A DNA stretch of 64,000 nt from Gammaproteobacteria bacterium (GCA_021773355.1 JAJFKE010000010.1:1-64000); one strand, 5' to 3'. Positions 42,345 to 52,318 are shown, counted from the stretch's first letter. A program made the numbers and translations. Notes: a model not told the origin generated them from the letters alone.

Positions 42345-45006
42345 AGCAGTGCAGCCGATGGTTAATAAGAGCAAACCCCTGAGCACCTTATTTGGGCTGG
42401 CACTGCGGCTTTTGTGGCGAGATTGGCAGGGCGGAGAGATTCGACTTCTATTGATAGCCCTGGTGATGGCTGTTACCTCGGTTACTGGTATAGCGCTTTT
42501 TACCGATCGATTGGAGAAGGCTCTAATTCTGGAGTCTGCCAATATGCTCGCGGCAGACAGAGTTTTGGGAAGCCGCCAACAACCCCCGCAGGAAATTCTA
42601 CTGGAAGCTGAGTCTCGTGGCTTGCGAACAGCGAGCACACTCTCTTTCACATCAATGGTGTTTTCCGAGTCGGGCAATATGTTGGTTGCGGCGAAGGCGG
42701 TGAGTGATGCCTATCCCTTGCGTGGCGAAGTCATAATAGCCGACCAAGCCTTCGTGCGTGGCACACCTATCGAAAGTGGCCCTCCAGCGGGTGAGGTTTG
42801 GATAGAATCTCGGGCACTGTCTGCTTTGGATATCGAAGTAGGCGATTCTGTGTCTGTGGGTGAGGCCGAATTAAGAGTTGGTAAGATTATTATCGCAGAA
42901 CCGGATCGCCAACAAGCGGGCATGCTGGACAATGCGGGCCCCAGGCTGATGCTTAACTTGGTGGATGTGGGCGCAACCAATGTGGTTCAGTTGGGTAGTC
43001 GTGTCAGCTATCGTTATCTATTTGCCGGTGACGAAGTGGAAACTCTGGATTTGTTTAGTGAGTGGATACGTGAAGAATACGACGGCGACTACTTTATTCG
43101 AGACGTTCGCGAAGAAAGCGAAGAAGTTAGCGATGCTCTGAACAAGGCTGAAAGCTTCTTGCTGTTGGGTTCTTTATTTGCCGTTCTGCTTGCCGGTGTT
43201 GCAATTGCGCTCACCGCGAAACGTTACAGTGAGCGCCACTATGATTATGTGGCGATTCTCAAGACTTTCGGCTGTACTTCTACCGAGATTGGCATAATCT
43301 ATTTGACAATCCAATCTGTCCTGGCGGTTATATCAATTGTAATAGGATGCATATTGGGCTGGTTGGTTCATCATGCCATTTTGCGACTACTGCAGTCAGT
43401 ATTAATTATTGATCTTCCTGCTGCGGGCTATGAACCTTTCGTAATTGGTTCCTTAACGGCGATTATATGTTTGCTTTCCTTTGCCTTGCCGCCTTTGCTA
43501 GCTCTAAGGGCCACGCCACCACTTCGGGTCTTGCGTAAGGACCTCAGCCAGCAAAAATTTGGAGCTAATGTACCTTATCTGTTTGGTGTTCTGGGTACTG
43601 TCTTCCTGATTTATTGGTACAGTCAGGATCTTATCCTTACGTCAGTTCTGGTGAGCTCCGTGGCGGCGATAGCTCTATTTCTTTCTGTGATTTCCTATTT
43701 ATTATTGCATTCGAGTGGGTCAGTGGGCATGAAAGCAGGAAGCGCGTGGAAGTTGGCAATGACTGCAGCGCGAAGAAGACGAAAGCAAAACGTACTGCAG
43801 GTGATGGTGTTTTCCGTAACCATAATGTCTTTGCTAATTTTAACTTTGCTGCGCACAGATCTAATAGAAGATTGGCAGGGGCAACTACCAGAAGACACGC
43901 CAAACCACTTTATGATGAATATTACCGCATCACAGATCGAAGGAATCGAAGCCTTCTTTGCTGAAAACGGTGTCAACAGTAATGCTTTCTATCCACTGAT
44001 TAGCGCTAGAGTCACTGCGGTTAATGGGGCTCTGCCTGAGCCGCAAGATTTGGATGCAGAAGGCGAGCGCAGTACCCTGGCAGAGGGTGTGCAGTCTGAG
44101 GAAAACGATGAAGGTCCAGGGCTGGGCGATCCAGATTCGGAACCAGCATCATCACAAGCAGGCGCAGAAGCTCAGACAGAGGGGCAAGGTCAGGTACGGG
44201 GCAGACTAAGCCGTCGTCAAGTCACCTGGGCCGATGAATTGCCGCCGGACAATCTGGTTACCGATGGCAGTTGGTGGGGTGAGAGCGCCGACGCGGGCTA
44301 TGTTTCTATAGAAGATGAATATGCCGGTTGGCTTAATATCGAGATCGGAGATCGAGTTGAATTCGAGATTAATCAACAGACAGTCAGCGCAGAGGTAAGC
44401 AGTTTTCGTAGTGTGCGTTGGGATAATATGCAACCTAATTTCTTTATAATTTTTTCTCCTGGCACAATCGATCATTTGGGCGCTACGTTCTTATCTACCG
44501 CATTAATGGAGAGAGATCAGAAAGTCTTGCTTAATGACCTGGTACGCTTGTTCCCTACAATGGTTGTTATAGAAATAGATGGTTTGATCGAGCAGATTCA
44601 AACAATTATTGCTCAGGTTACCTCGGCCATTGAGTTAATTTCTTTACTGGTTCTGCTGTGCGGTGCCTTGGTGTTGTTGGCCTGCGTGAATGCCACCCTG
44701 GATGAACGTTTTCACGAGAACGCTATTCTAAGAACTTTAGGAGCAGGTAAAAGACTTATTCTGACCAGCTTGTTAATCGAGTTTGCAACTATTGGAGCTC
44801 TGGCCGGAATAGTCGCTACTATCGGCGCCGAGTCCAGTCTCTACTATTTGCAGGAAAACGTTTTCGAACAGGAATTTAATTTTCATTATTGGGTATGGAT
44901 CGCAGGTCCGCTTCTGGGCATGGTTATAATTGCCGGCCTGGGCCTGAATTCCACGCGGCAAGTGGTAAACACCAGCCCGCTTAATGTGCTGCGCAGAGTC
45001 GTCTAG
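42337..45006 (+). CDS. ybbP: ABC transporter permease YbbP
   Basis: An 889-residue MacB-type permease with a first helix near 35-55, a large periplasmic domain, and two groups of three helices (about 270-400 and 755-880). GTG start overlaps ybbA by 8 bases. The protein is somewhat longer than E. coli YbbP (804): part of the difference is a polar, acidic, Gln-rich insert at about residues 568-622 in the second periplasmic loop. The role of YbbAP is not established; lipid or hydrophobic-compound transport with TesA is a proposal. Confidence 0.9.
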   Translation: MSEAVQPMVNKSKPLSTLFGLALRLLWRDWQGGEIRLLLIALVMAVTSVTGIALFTDRLEKALILESANMLAADRVLGSRQQPPQEILLEAESRGLRTASTLSFTSMVFSESGNMLVAAKAVSDAYPLRGEVIIADQAFVRGTPIESGPPAGEVWIESRALSALDIEVGDSVSVGEAELRVGKIIIAEPDRQQAGMLDNAGPRLMLNLVDVGATNVVQLGSRVSYRYLFAGDEVETLDLFSEWIREEYDGDYFIRDVREESEEVSDALNKAESFLLLGSLFAVLLAGVAIALTAKRYSERHYDYVAILKTFGCTSTEIGIIYLTIQSVLAVISIVIGCILGWLVHHAILRLLQSVLIIDLPAAGYEPFVIGSLTAIICLLSFALPPLLALRATPPLRVLRKDLSQQKFGANVPYLFGVLGTVFLIYWYSQDLILTSVLVSSVAAIALFLSVISYLLLHSSGSVGMKAGSAWKLAMTAARRRRKQNVLQVMVFSVTIMSLLILTLLRTDLIEDWQGQLPEDTPNHFMMNITASQIEGIEAFFAENGVNSNAFYPLISARVTAVNGALPEPQDLDAEGERSTLAEGVQSEENDEGPGLGDPDSEPASSQAGAEAQTEGQGQVRGRLSRRQVTWADELPPDNLVTDGSWWGESADAGYVSIEDEYAGWLNIEIGDRVEFEINQQTVSAEVSSFRSVRWDNMQPNFFIIFSPGTIDHLGATFLSTALMERDQKVLLNDLVRLFPTMVVIEIDGLIEQIQTIIAQVTSAIELISLLVLLCGALVLLACVNATLDERFHENAILRTLGAGKRLILTSLLIEFATIGALAGIVATIGAESSLYYLQENVFEQEFNFHYWVWIAGPLLGMVIIAGLGLNSTRQVVNTSPLNVLRRVV

Positions 45007-45014
45007 GGCCGCTC

Positions 45015-45881
45015 TTAGCTTACCGAGGCGAAGCGTGCAGTGATGCTTCTAATCTGGTTTAGGTAGCTGTTGCCGAACAGAAGTAGATGGTTGAGAAGAT
45101 GGTACAAGTTGTACAGAGGGGCACGTTCCTGCCATTGCGGCTCTGGTTTGGAAATCTCAGTATAACTATCGTAAAACTGCCCATGAAACCCTCCAAACAA
45201 GAGTGTCATTGCCAGCTCTGCCTCTGCCCAGCCCCAATAAGTCGCAGGATCAATTAAGGCTGGCTCTCCCTTATTATCGACGTGAATATTTCCCGACCAA
45301 AGGTCGCCGTGAATGAGAACGGCTGCCTGCTGTGGAATCCAATTGTCCAGATTCTGTGCAATGAACTCCAAAGCAACCATATCTTTGTTACTCAGCAGTC
45401 CTTTCTGTTGCGCCATAGTGGCGAGGTTCAGAATTCTCCAATCTGCAAAAAATTGGAAGCCATCTGCTGTGGCTCGGTTGATCTGTGTTGTGGATCCACA
45501 GAAGTTGTCCCTGTTAAATCCAAACAAGGGCTGGATTTCACTATGTAAAATGGCCAGTCCCCGCCCTAAACTCTGCCAGTAATCTTGCCTGGGCATTGCA
45601 TCCCCTAAATCTTCCAGCAACAGAAAATCCTGAGCGACGTGGATAATTTTAGGTACCCGCAAAGCACTGCGTTGCTCCAGAGCCAGCAGACCAGAGGCTT
45701 CGGCCTCGAAGAAGCCCGGTGGTGCCGCGCGAAATCGCTTAAGTATAAGTGAGCTATCGCCGCTGAATTTCAGTCGAACTACGGAATTAATGCTGCCACC
45801 CGCGAGACTTGTAGAGGCAAGTATCTCGCCGTAAGCTAAATCGCTAAGACTCTGTCGGATTTGAGCACTGGTATCAGGCAT
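45015..45881 (-). CDS. Fructosamine kinase family protein (YniA-like)
   Basis: A 288-residue aminoglycoside-phosphotransferase-fold kinase. Motifs are GGSINSVVRL (nucleotide loop), LILKRF, LLLEDLGD, the catalytic VLIHGDLWSGNIHV and the Mg-binding LIDPATYWGW. It should phosphorylate a ketoamine to allow repair of glycated amines; the exact substrate is unknown. It is convergent with ybbP (8 bases between stops), so no terminator is visible there. Confidence 0.9.
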   Translation of the reverse strand: MPDTSAQIRQSLSDLAYGEILASTSLAGGSINSVVRLKFSGDSSLILKRFRAAPPGFFEAEASGLLALEQRSALRVPKIIHVAQDFLLLEDLGDAMPRQDYWQSLGRGLAILHSEIQPLFGFNRDNFCGSTTQINRATADGFQFFADWRILNLATMAQQKGLLSNKDMVALEFIAQNLDNWIPQQAAVLIHGDLWSGNIHVDNKGEPALIDPATYWGWAEAELAMTLLFGGFHGQFYDSYTEISKPEPQWQERAPLYNLYHLLNHLLLFGNSYLNQIRSITARFASVS

Positions 45882-45952
45882 ACAGCCAGTCTACCCCAGC
45901 ACTGAATGCGACGGCAGTAGCTGGTGATTGGATGATCAAGGAATAACAGCAC

Positions 45953-45980
45953 TTGAGCGCAGCAAGCTAAGGGTTATAAT
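45953..45980 (+). promoter_or_regulatory. Probable sigma70 promoter for the MORN-protein gene
   Basis: TTGAGC at 45953-45958 and TATAAT at 45975-45980 are 16 bases apart, 54 bases before the ATG at 46035. It is the best sigma70-like pair I found in the window. Confidence 0.5.
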
Positions 45981-46034
45981 TAACGACCAAGCCATGATCC
46001 GGAGATTTTGAACCCTTAGTAAGTGGTTATTCCT

Positions 46035-46655
46035 ATGAATATTAATCGACTCACGCTTATTCAATCTGCATCAGCGGTATTGTTGACACTGTTCTCAATA
46101 TCGAGCGATGCACAAGCCCTTGCCGAAGTCACCTCGGAGGTATGTGTCTATGGTGATTGTAGCGAAGGCAGAGGAAGGTTAGAACTCACCACGCCCTGGG
46201 GCAAGGGCGAGTACTACGGTAATTTCAGGGATGGAGAATTTCACGGAAATGGCCGCTTAACAGTCCCGATTTCCTTTACCGAAAGAACCGTATACGTGGG
46301 AAATTGGGACATGGGTGTGCGCTCCGGCCGGGGAACCTACTGGAATGGACGTGGCAAATTATATATAGGTCAGTGGCGGGATGATAAACGCAATGGGCAT
46401 GGCTCCTACTTTTTTGGCCTAAGGGAATGGCGAGAGAACGAACACAGCGAGTTCTGGCTGAAAGAAAATATTGAAAATTACACTGGTAATTTTGTTGATG
46501 ATTTTTATCATGGACAGGGTAGCTACCGTTGGCCGGGTGGCCAAAAATATGTAGGCGGATTTTTCGCCAATGAGAAGCATGGTCCTGGCACCTACTACTA
46601 CGTTACCGGCACCGCGAGACAGCAAGTGTGGGAATACGGCGATTTCCTGAGATAG
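46035..46655 (+). CDS. Secreted MORN-repeat protein
   Basis: A 206-residue protein with a signal peptide (ISSDAQA). The mature part is a series of MORN repeats, visible at GKGEYYGNFRDGEFHGNG, YVGNWDMGVRSGRGTYWNG, YIGQWRDDKRNGHGSY, YTGNFVDDFYHGQGSYRW and YVGGFFANEKHGPGTYYY. MORN repeats bind lipids or other proteins at membranes. The ATG at 46035 matches the signal peptide; the GTG at 46023 is possible. Followed by pdxH after 66 bases. Confidence 0.87.
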   Translation: MNINRLTLIQSASAVLLTLFSISSDAQALAEVTSEVCVYGDCSEGRGRLELTTPWGKGEYYGNFRDGEFHGNGRLTVPISFTERTVYVGNWDMGVRSGRGTYWNGRGKLYIGQWRDDKRNGHGSYFFGLREWRENEHSEFWLKENIENYTGNFVDDFYHGQGSYRWPGGQKYVGGFFANEKHGPGTYYYVTGTARQQVWEYGDFLR

Positions 46656-46721
46656 TTGCTGCCGCAACCGCTGAAACTTTATTGTGGATTTTAATTCCGC
46701 AACCATTTCCTGGAATTCAAA

Positions 46722-47360
46722 ATGGATCTTGAATCACTTCGCCGCGAATACCTGCATGGTGGACTAAGTCGCGATGAGCTTGCTGAAGATCCTTTGGATC
46801 AATTTTCCAAGTGGATGCAGCAAGCTATCGAATTGAAGATCGGTGATCCCAGTGCGATGACAGTTGCCACCGTGGCGGCAGATGGCCAGCCCAGCCAACG
46901 TATTGTGCTGCTTAAACATTTTGACCAGGAAGGCTTCGTGTTCTATACCAATTACGGAAGTCGTAAGGCGGACGAATTGAGGAAAAACTCGAAAATCAGT
47001 CTGCATTTTCCCTGGCATGCTATAGACAGGCAGGTAAAGATTTGTGGTGAAGCCACCAAGATTTCTGCAGCAGAATCCCTGAAATACTTCATTAGCAGAC
47101 CCAAGGAAAGTCAATTAGCTGCTATTGCATCGGAGCAGAGTCGTGTGCTCTCGTCGCGCAGCTTCTTACTGAACCAGTTCGAATCCCTCAAGCTAAAATT
47201 TCAAAACGGCGACATACCTTTTCCCGATCACTGGGGAGGCTATCGTGTCGTTCCAAGGGAGATGGAATTTTGGCAGGGTGGTGCAAACCGGCTTCACGAT
47301 CGTTTCCGCTACCTGCGCGATAGCGAAGGTGTCTGGACAGTAGATCGCCTCGCGCCTTAA
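46722..47360 (+). CDS. pdxH: Pyridoxamine 5'-phosphate oxidase PdxH
   Basis: A 212-residue FMN enzyme that makes pyridoxal 5'-phosphate from pyridoxine- or pyridoxamine-phosphate. Blocks [31 protein letters not shown] and [21 protein letters not shown], and the terminal [14 protein letters not shown] are all standard. The C-terminus DRLAP matches the family. It completes B6 biosynthesis begun by PdxJ (36751). It is convergent with the PPi-PFK gene (30 bases). Confidence 0.96.
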   Translation: MDLESLRREYLHGGLSRDELAEDPLDQFSKWMQQAIELKIGDPSAMTVATVAADGQPSQRIVLLKHFDQEGFVFYTNYGSRKADELRKNSKISLHFPWHAIDRQVKICGEATKISAAESLKYFISRPKESQLAAIASEQSRVLSSRSFLLNQFESLKLKFQNGDIPFPDHWGGYRVVPREMEFWQGGANRLHDRFRYLRDSEGVWTVDRLAP

Positions 47361-47389
47361 TCTACAAACTTGGCAAGCCTTGCATTTTT

Positions 47390-48652
47390 CTAGCTAGGGA
47401 TCCATTTCTTAAGTTTTTTCTTTTCTAGCTGCTTCTTCAATCGTGCGTATTGTGGAAGGCCGTTCTTGTAGTCTGGATAGTCTTCGCCCTGAATCAAGGG
47501 AGAAAAATAGTCGCGTGCTGCATCGGTAATGTGAAAGCCATCGCGACTTATGTAATTTCGCGGCATCATTTTTTCGACATTGGCAACATCAGCAAGCCTG
47601 GCTTCACCAATACGCCAGCGGTACTTCTTCCCCTTGCCTCTAATAATCACAGGCATTACCGCATTCTTGCCGGCGAGTGCGAATTCGACAGCGGCTTCGC
47701 CTACCGCGTACGCCTGTTCGACGTCTGTGGCTGAGGCTATATGTCTGGCGGATCGTTGCAGATAATCGGCAACGGCCCAATGGTATTTATAGCCCAATTC
47801 TTGTTTAATCATGGTGGCAACGAATGGAGCTACACCGCCAAGTTGTACGTGTCCGAAGGCATCTTTGCCGCCGGCATCGGCGAGGAAAGATCCGTCCTTA
47901 TTCTGCGCGCCTTCGGATACCACTATGGCACAGTAGCCGTACTTAACTACGCAGGTTTTTACTTTACGCAAAAACTTTTCCTTGTTGAATGCTATCTCAG
48001 GGAAAAGAATAATATGCGGGGCATCGCCTTCCTGTTCGGTTGCCAATCCAGCCGCGCCGGCTATCCATCCAGCGTGCCGGCCCATGACTTCCATTACAAA
48101 TACTTTGGTGGAGGAACTACACATGGAAGCAACATCCAATCCTGCTTCGCGGATCGATACGGCGACATATTTCGCCACCGAGCCAAAGCCTGGACAATTA
48201 TCGGTAATCGGTAAATCGTTATCCACAGTCTTGGGGATGCCAATGCAGGTAATCGGATAACCTTTTTCGAGGCTAAGTTGCGAAATTTTGTTGGCAGTAT
48301 CCTGTGAGTCGCCACCACCGTTGTACAAGAAATAGCGAATATTATGTGCCACAAAAACGTCCATTAGACGTTCATACTCCCTTTTGTTTTCGGCATAGGA
48401 CTTGAGCTTGTAGCGGCAGGAGCCGAAGGCGCCTGCCGGGGTTGAGCGCAGTGCTGCTACCACTTTCGCCGATTCTTTGTTGGTGTCTATCAGGTCTTCA
48501 TTGAGCGCGCCGACAATGCCGTTTAGCCCGGCATAGACCTTGCCGATTTTGTCTTTGTGTTTGCGTGCTGTTTCGATCACGCCGCAGGCACTGGCATTGA
48601 TTACGGCGGTCACGCCGCCGGATTGCGCGTAGAAGAGATTTGCTTTGCTCAT
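47390..48652 (-). CDS. pfp: PPi-dependent 6-phosphofructokinase
   Basis: A 420-residue pyrophosphate-dependent phosphofructokinase, a reversible glycolytic enzyme. The N-terminus has YAQSGGVTAVINASACGV, and the active site GIPKTVDNDLPITD is the conserved TVDND loop. The GGGDSQDTA segment (equivalent of GGDDS) and MEVMGRHAGWIAG are typical of PPi-PFKs. The C-terminal basic tail KKQLEKKKLKKW is unremarkable. It is transcribed divergently from ubiX. A PPi-dependent enzyme allows glycolytic and gluconeogenic flux in one protein. Confidence 0.92.
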   Translation of the reverse strand: MSKANLFYAQSGGVTAVINASACGVIETARKHKDKIGKVYAGLNGIVGALNEDLIDTNKESAKVVAALRSTPAGAFGSCRYKLKSYAENKREYERLMDVFVAHNIRYFLYNGGGDSQDTANKISQLSLEKGYPITCIGIPKTVDNDLPITDNCPGFGSVAKYVAVSIREAGLDVASMCSSSTKVFVMEVMGRHAGWIAGAAGLATEQEGDAPHIILFPEIAFNKEKFLRKVKTCVVKYGYCAIVVSEGAQNKDGSFLADAGGKDAFGHVQLGGVAPFVATMIKQELGYKYHWAVADYLQRSARHIASATDVEQAYAVGEAAVEFALAGKNAVMPVIIRGKGKKYRWRIGEARLADVANVEKMMPRNYISRDGFHITDAARDYFSPLIQGEDYPDYKNGLPQYARLKKQLEKKKLKKWIPS

Positions 48653-48799
48653 AGTTTTTGATCGCTTTTGACTAAGTGGCGCTGACTCTGTGCTAACGGG
48701 ACAGACATGTTACAAGCTGCGAGATACTACTTCAATCGCTTGCCAGTACTTGAAGATTGATGCAACATTCAAGCCCCGATTGTGAGCAGGTGAATACTA

Positions 48800-49381
48800 G
48801 TGCGATTGATTATTGGAATGTCTGGAGCCAGCGGTGTGATTTATGGCATTCGACTATTGCAAGTATTACAGCAGGAGTCAGATATTGAGACTCACTTGGT
48901 AATGTCAGATTCCGCCAAGTTGAATATTGCTATAGAGACTGATTGGAACGCCAAAGAAGTCAATGCCATGGCGACTCATGTGCATTCGAATAAAGATATT
49001 GCAGCTATCATCGCCAGTGGCTCATTTAAATCAGACGGAATGATCATCGCGCCCTGTTCTATTAAGACATTATCGGCGGTAGCCAATTGCTATGCAGACT
49101 CCCTCATGGCGCGCGCAGCTGACGTGATGCTCAAGGAAAGAAGACGGCTGGTTCTGGTGCCTAGAGAGACACCTCTGCATACGGGACATTGCGAACTACT
49201 TTATCGGGCAAGCCAGAACGGAGCAATCATCGCACCACCTATGCCAGCTCATTACATAAAGCCGCAATCTGTGGATGATTTAGTAGACCACCATGTTGGC
49301 AGGATTCTTGATCTTTTTGATCTTGATCCAGGCTTGGTGAAACGTTGGCAGGGAATACAGGGAAAAGTTACTGATGACTGA
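48800..49381 (+). CDS. ubiX: Flavin prenyltransferase UbiX
   Basis: A 193-residue flavoprotein that prenylates FMN to make the UbiD cofactor for ubiquinone synthesis. It begins RLIIGMSGASGVIYGIRLL (FMN loop); downstream IIAPCSIKTLSAVANCYADSLMARAADVMLKERR and VPRETPLH are conserved. GTG start. Its stop overlaps the SDR start by 8 bases. Confidence 0.95.
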   Translation: MRLIIGMSGASGVIYGIRLLQVLQQESDIETHLVMSDSAKLNIAIETDWNAKEVNAMATHVHSNKDIAAIIASGSFKSDGMIIAPCSIKTLSAVANCYADSLMARAADVMLKERRRLVLVPRETPLHTGHCELLYRASQNGAIIAPPMPAHYIKPQSVDDLVDHHVGRILDLFDLDPGLVKRWQGIQGKVTDD

Positions 49382-50153
49382 TAAGCTTTTTGATTTAACT
49401 GGCAAAGTGGCTTTAATCACTGGGGGTAATAGCGGAATAGGTCTGGGTTTTGCCGAGGGCGTGGCAAAACATGGTGCAGATATTTGCATCTGGGGCCGCA
49501 ATGTCGAGAAGAATGCCGATGTGGTGAAGCAGTTAAGTAGCTTTGGCGCTAAGGTACATGGGATTCAATGTGATGTGGCCAACGAAAAAGAAGTGGAGCA
49601 GTCCTTCGCGGAAACCATCGAAGTGTTTGGCCGGGTGGACAGTTGTTTTGCGAATGCCGGCGTCGCCAGGTCGGGGCGCTTTGAGGATTTTCCCACCGAA
49701 GATTGGAGTCATGTGATTGATGTGAATCTAAACGGTCTATTTTACACCTTGCGTTGTGCTGCCAGACATATGAAACAACGTGCGGAAGCGGGAGACCCGG
49801 GTGGCCGCCTTATTGGGACGTCTTCATTGGGTGCGTTAATGGGAATGGCTAGAGTGGAAGCCTATGGGGCCAGCAAAGGCGCGGTCATTTCGATGATGCA
49901 GGCTCTGGCGGTGGAGTATGCCCGTCATGGAGTCACCGCTAATTCGGTGTTGCCTGGCCATATTGAGACCGCGATGACAGCTGACAACTATGCCAATGAG
50001 AAGTTTGCCAATGCGATCTTACCCAGGATTCCTGCCCGGCGTTGGGGCGATAGATCAGATTTCGAGGGAATTGCCGTATACTTGATGAGCGATGCCAGTC
50101 GCTATCATACCGGCGACAGCCTGCTTATTGATGGTGGGTTCTTTCTTTACTAA
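49374..50153 (+). CDS. SDR-family oxidoreductase
   Basis: A 259-residue classical short-chain dehydrogenase with TGGNSGIGLGFA (NAD(P) loop), NAGVARSGRF, a Ser in GTSSLGALMG and YGASK. The C-terminus RWGDRSDFEGIAVYLMSDASRYHTGDSLLIDGG is of the FabG-like type. The substrate is unknown. The start overlaps ubiX by 8 bases, so translation is coupled; a biochemical link with UbiX is not established. Confidence 0.9.
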   Translation: MTDKLFDLTGKVALITGGNSGIGLGFAEGVAKHGADICIWGRNVEKNADVVKQLSSFGAKVHGIQCDVANEKEVEQSFAETIEVFGRVDSCFANAGVARSGRFEDFPTEDWSHVIDVNLNGLFYTLRCAARHMKQRAEAGDPGGRLIGTSSLGALMGMARVEAYGASKGAVISMMQALAVEYARHGVTANSVLPGHIETAMTADNYANEKFANAILPRIPARRWGDRSDFEGIAVYLMSDASRYHTGDSLLIDGGFFLY

Positions 50154-50600
50154 GCCCTGCACAGCGCGACCCTGTTGATAATCAACAAAAATCGATACTT
50201 TCTGGTTTTTTATGTTAAAGTGCCGCCACGTCAGAACTAGTGCTTGCAGCGAAATCACTTGTAAGCTTTCTTTTTGATGGTGCATCATATTTAGATAAGG
50301 TCATCTTACTGCGACAAGTCGCGGTCACATGAGACTCTAGTTCGCATCAATTTAGTTCTTTATTTTGGTCTGGATTTAAAGTCATCACCCCACTTTTGAG
50401 TTTGCCGCCAGACTATATATAGCGTCAGAGCTCAACCGCTAGTTATCGATTGCACAGTCGTGCAACCGGACTTTAATGTTCGGGAAACACTTAACGACAA
50501 ATGAGAAGCCTGCCTTAACAGCAAAAGCTGGAGGATAGTGTGCTTTTCGTTTGTAAAAAAATACTTAATGCCATTGGCATGTAAATAAATGAGATATTGA
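50154..50600. promoter_or_regulatory. Long leader region of rhlE with adjacent hairpins
   Basis: 447 bases without a gene. The 3' part probably forms the rhlE leader: TATATATAG near 50415-50423 could be a -10 box, and two back-to-back hairpins follow at 50450-50465 (TTGCAC-AGTC-GTGCAA, perfect) and 50466-50483 (CCGGAC-TTTAAT-GTTCGG, one wobble). A third near-palindrome GCGACAAGTCGC is at 50313-50324. The last 30 bases before the ATG are AT-rich. Confidence 0.45.
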
Positions 50601-51908
50601 ATGACTTTTAACACACTCGGTTTATCCGACTCTCTGTTGCACGCGGTGCAACAAACAGGTTACACGAGCCCCACACCTATTCAGGAAAAAGCGATTCCCG
50701 AAATTCTTAATGGCAGGGATGTAATGGCAGCAGCTCAAACTGGTACAGGGAAAACGGCTGGTTTTACACTGCCGCTATTACAACTGCTAAGTGGGCGAGC
50801 GAATAGAAACAGAAATAGCTTTCGTGCGTTGGTGCTTACTCCCACTCGCGAGTTGGCTGCTCAAATAGAAGACAGTATTCAGACCTACGGAACAAACGAA
50901 AACCTGCGGTACGGCGTGGTATTTGGCGGCGTGAATATCAATCCGCAGAAGAAAACCTTGAACCGTGGTCTGGATATCCTGGTTGCCACACCCGGTAGAT
51001 TGCTAGATCTGTATCAGCAGAAATGTATCGACTTTAGGGATATTGAGGTATTGATTCTGGACGAAGCCGATCGCATGCTAGATATGGGTTTCATTCGTGA
51101 CATAAAGAAGATAATTGCCTTGTTGCCCAGCAAGCGTCAAAACCTAATGTTTTCCGCGACTTTTTCCGATGATATTCGAACCCTGGCCAAGACCATCTGC
51201 AAAAACCCCATAGAGATTGACGTGGCCCCTAGAAATTCTACCGTAGAGGCGATAGCGCAAAATATCTATCACGTGGAAAAAATTAACAAGGCTGACTTGC
51301 TAACCGAAATGATGCTGGCAAATGCTGCTCAAACTTTAGTATTTAGCCGGACCAAGCATGGAGCCAATAACCTGGCGAAACGCTTAAATAAGGACAATAT
51401 TAGCGCGGCTGCTATTCACGGTAATAAATCACAAGCACAAAGAACCAAGGCTCTGGACGATTTTAAGCGTGGCAAGGTCCAGGTTTTGGTAGCGACGGAT
51501 ATCGCTGCTCGTGGCATAGACATCGAGCAATTGGCAAGGGTGGTCAATTTCGATCTCCCCCATGTGCCTGAGGACTATGTACACCGAATTGGTCGCACCG
51601 GGCGAGCGGGTGCTTCTGGACAGGCTATTTCGCTGGTTAGCAGTGAGGAGCGCAAGCAGTTACGGGACATAGAACGCTTGATCAAGTTTGCTATACCAAC
51701 AGGGGCAAGCGAGGAGTTCCAATTTGCCTTGGCCGTTCCTCTGCCCCCTAGTAAAAATACCGATACCACTGGCAGTCGTAACCACAGGGCGGGCGACTCT
51801 CGTCGCCCCAGCCACAAACGAAGTGGAGCAGTGAGCAAGCCAGCCAAGAAGAGTTTTGGCGGCAATAAGTGGAGGTCAGCGAAACCGAAGGCTGCAGCTT
51901 CAGCTTAA
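50601..51908 (+). CDS. rhlE: DEAD-box RNA helicase RhlE
   Basis: A 435-residue DEAD-box helicase unwinding RNA with ATP. All core motifs appear: Q motif (YTSPTPIQEKAIP), AAQTGTGKT, PTRELA, GGVNINPQ, TPGRL, DEAD (LILDEADRMLDMGF), SAT, and HRIGRTGRAG. It resembles RhlE, with a basic low-complexity C-terminal tail (residues about 380-435, KRSGAVSKPAKKS-type). It is likely involved in ribosome assembly or cold adaptation; the structured leader before it may regulate it. Confidence 0.93.
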   Translation: MTFNTLGLSDSLLHAVQQTGYTSPTPIQEKAIPEILNGRDVMAAAQTGTGKTAGFTLPLLQLLSGRANRNRNSFRALVLTPTRELAAQIEDSIQTYGTNENLRYGVVFGGVNINPQKKTLNRGLDILVATPGRLLDLYQQKCIDFRDIEVLILDEADRMLDMGFIRDIKKIIALLPSKRQNLMFSATFSDDIRTLAKTICKNPIEIDVAPRNSTVEAIAQNIYHVEKINKADLLTEMMLANAAQTLVFSRTKHGANNLAKRLNKDNISAAAIHGNKSQAQRTKALDDFKRGKVQVLVATDIAARGIDIEQLARVVNFDLPHVPEDYVHRIGRTGRAGASGQAISLVSSEERKQLRDIERLIKFAIPTGASEEFQFALAVPLPPSKNTDTTGSRNHRAGDSRRPSHKRSGAVSKPAKKSFGGNKWRSAKPKAAASA

Positions 51909-52102
51909 GTTGCTGGCACCTTGTTTCAGCCAAAATTTTTATCCAGGCCGTGAACAATTTCCCAGCCAGTATATTTTCGGGTAAATGCGGGTATATTTTG
52001 CAAGGTGACAGGCAATTTCAGCGCTACAGACTTGACTGAAGGGGCAGTCAATGACACTGTTCACATTACTTTATCAAAACAATAACCCTATGTGAGGACG
52101 TT

Positions 52103-52318
52103 ATGCTTACACAAGGTACAGGCTTCGCTAAATATTCAAAATCACTTTGTTGGATAGTCGCATTTATCTGGTTGACTCTCTCCATATTGGCATTTACCGG
52201 AGAAAGTGAGAATTCCACGGTCAACGGGATACTTTGGCTTATAGGTGCAATCGCTTTCGCAGTATCGGCGAATTTTATTTCTCGAAATTCAGCTGAATCT
52301 GAAAGTGATGACGGCTAG
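52103..52318 (+). CDS. Small two-helix membrane protein
   Basis: A 71-residue protein with two hydrophobic helices (about residues 14-32 and 43-60) around a short polar loop and a charged C-terminus (SAESESDDG). GAGG precedes the ATG at a good distance. No family recognised. It stands alone between rhlE and a convergent gene. Confidence 0.6.
   Translation: MLTQGTGFAKYSKSLCWIVAFIWLTLSILAFTGESENSTVNGILWLIGAIAFAVSANFISRNSAESESDDG

Noticed and set aside
51909-51945. Possible weak terminator after rhlE
   Set aside because: The stem is only a few bases and the T run is short.
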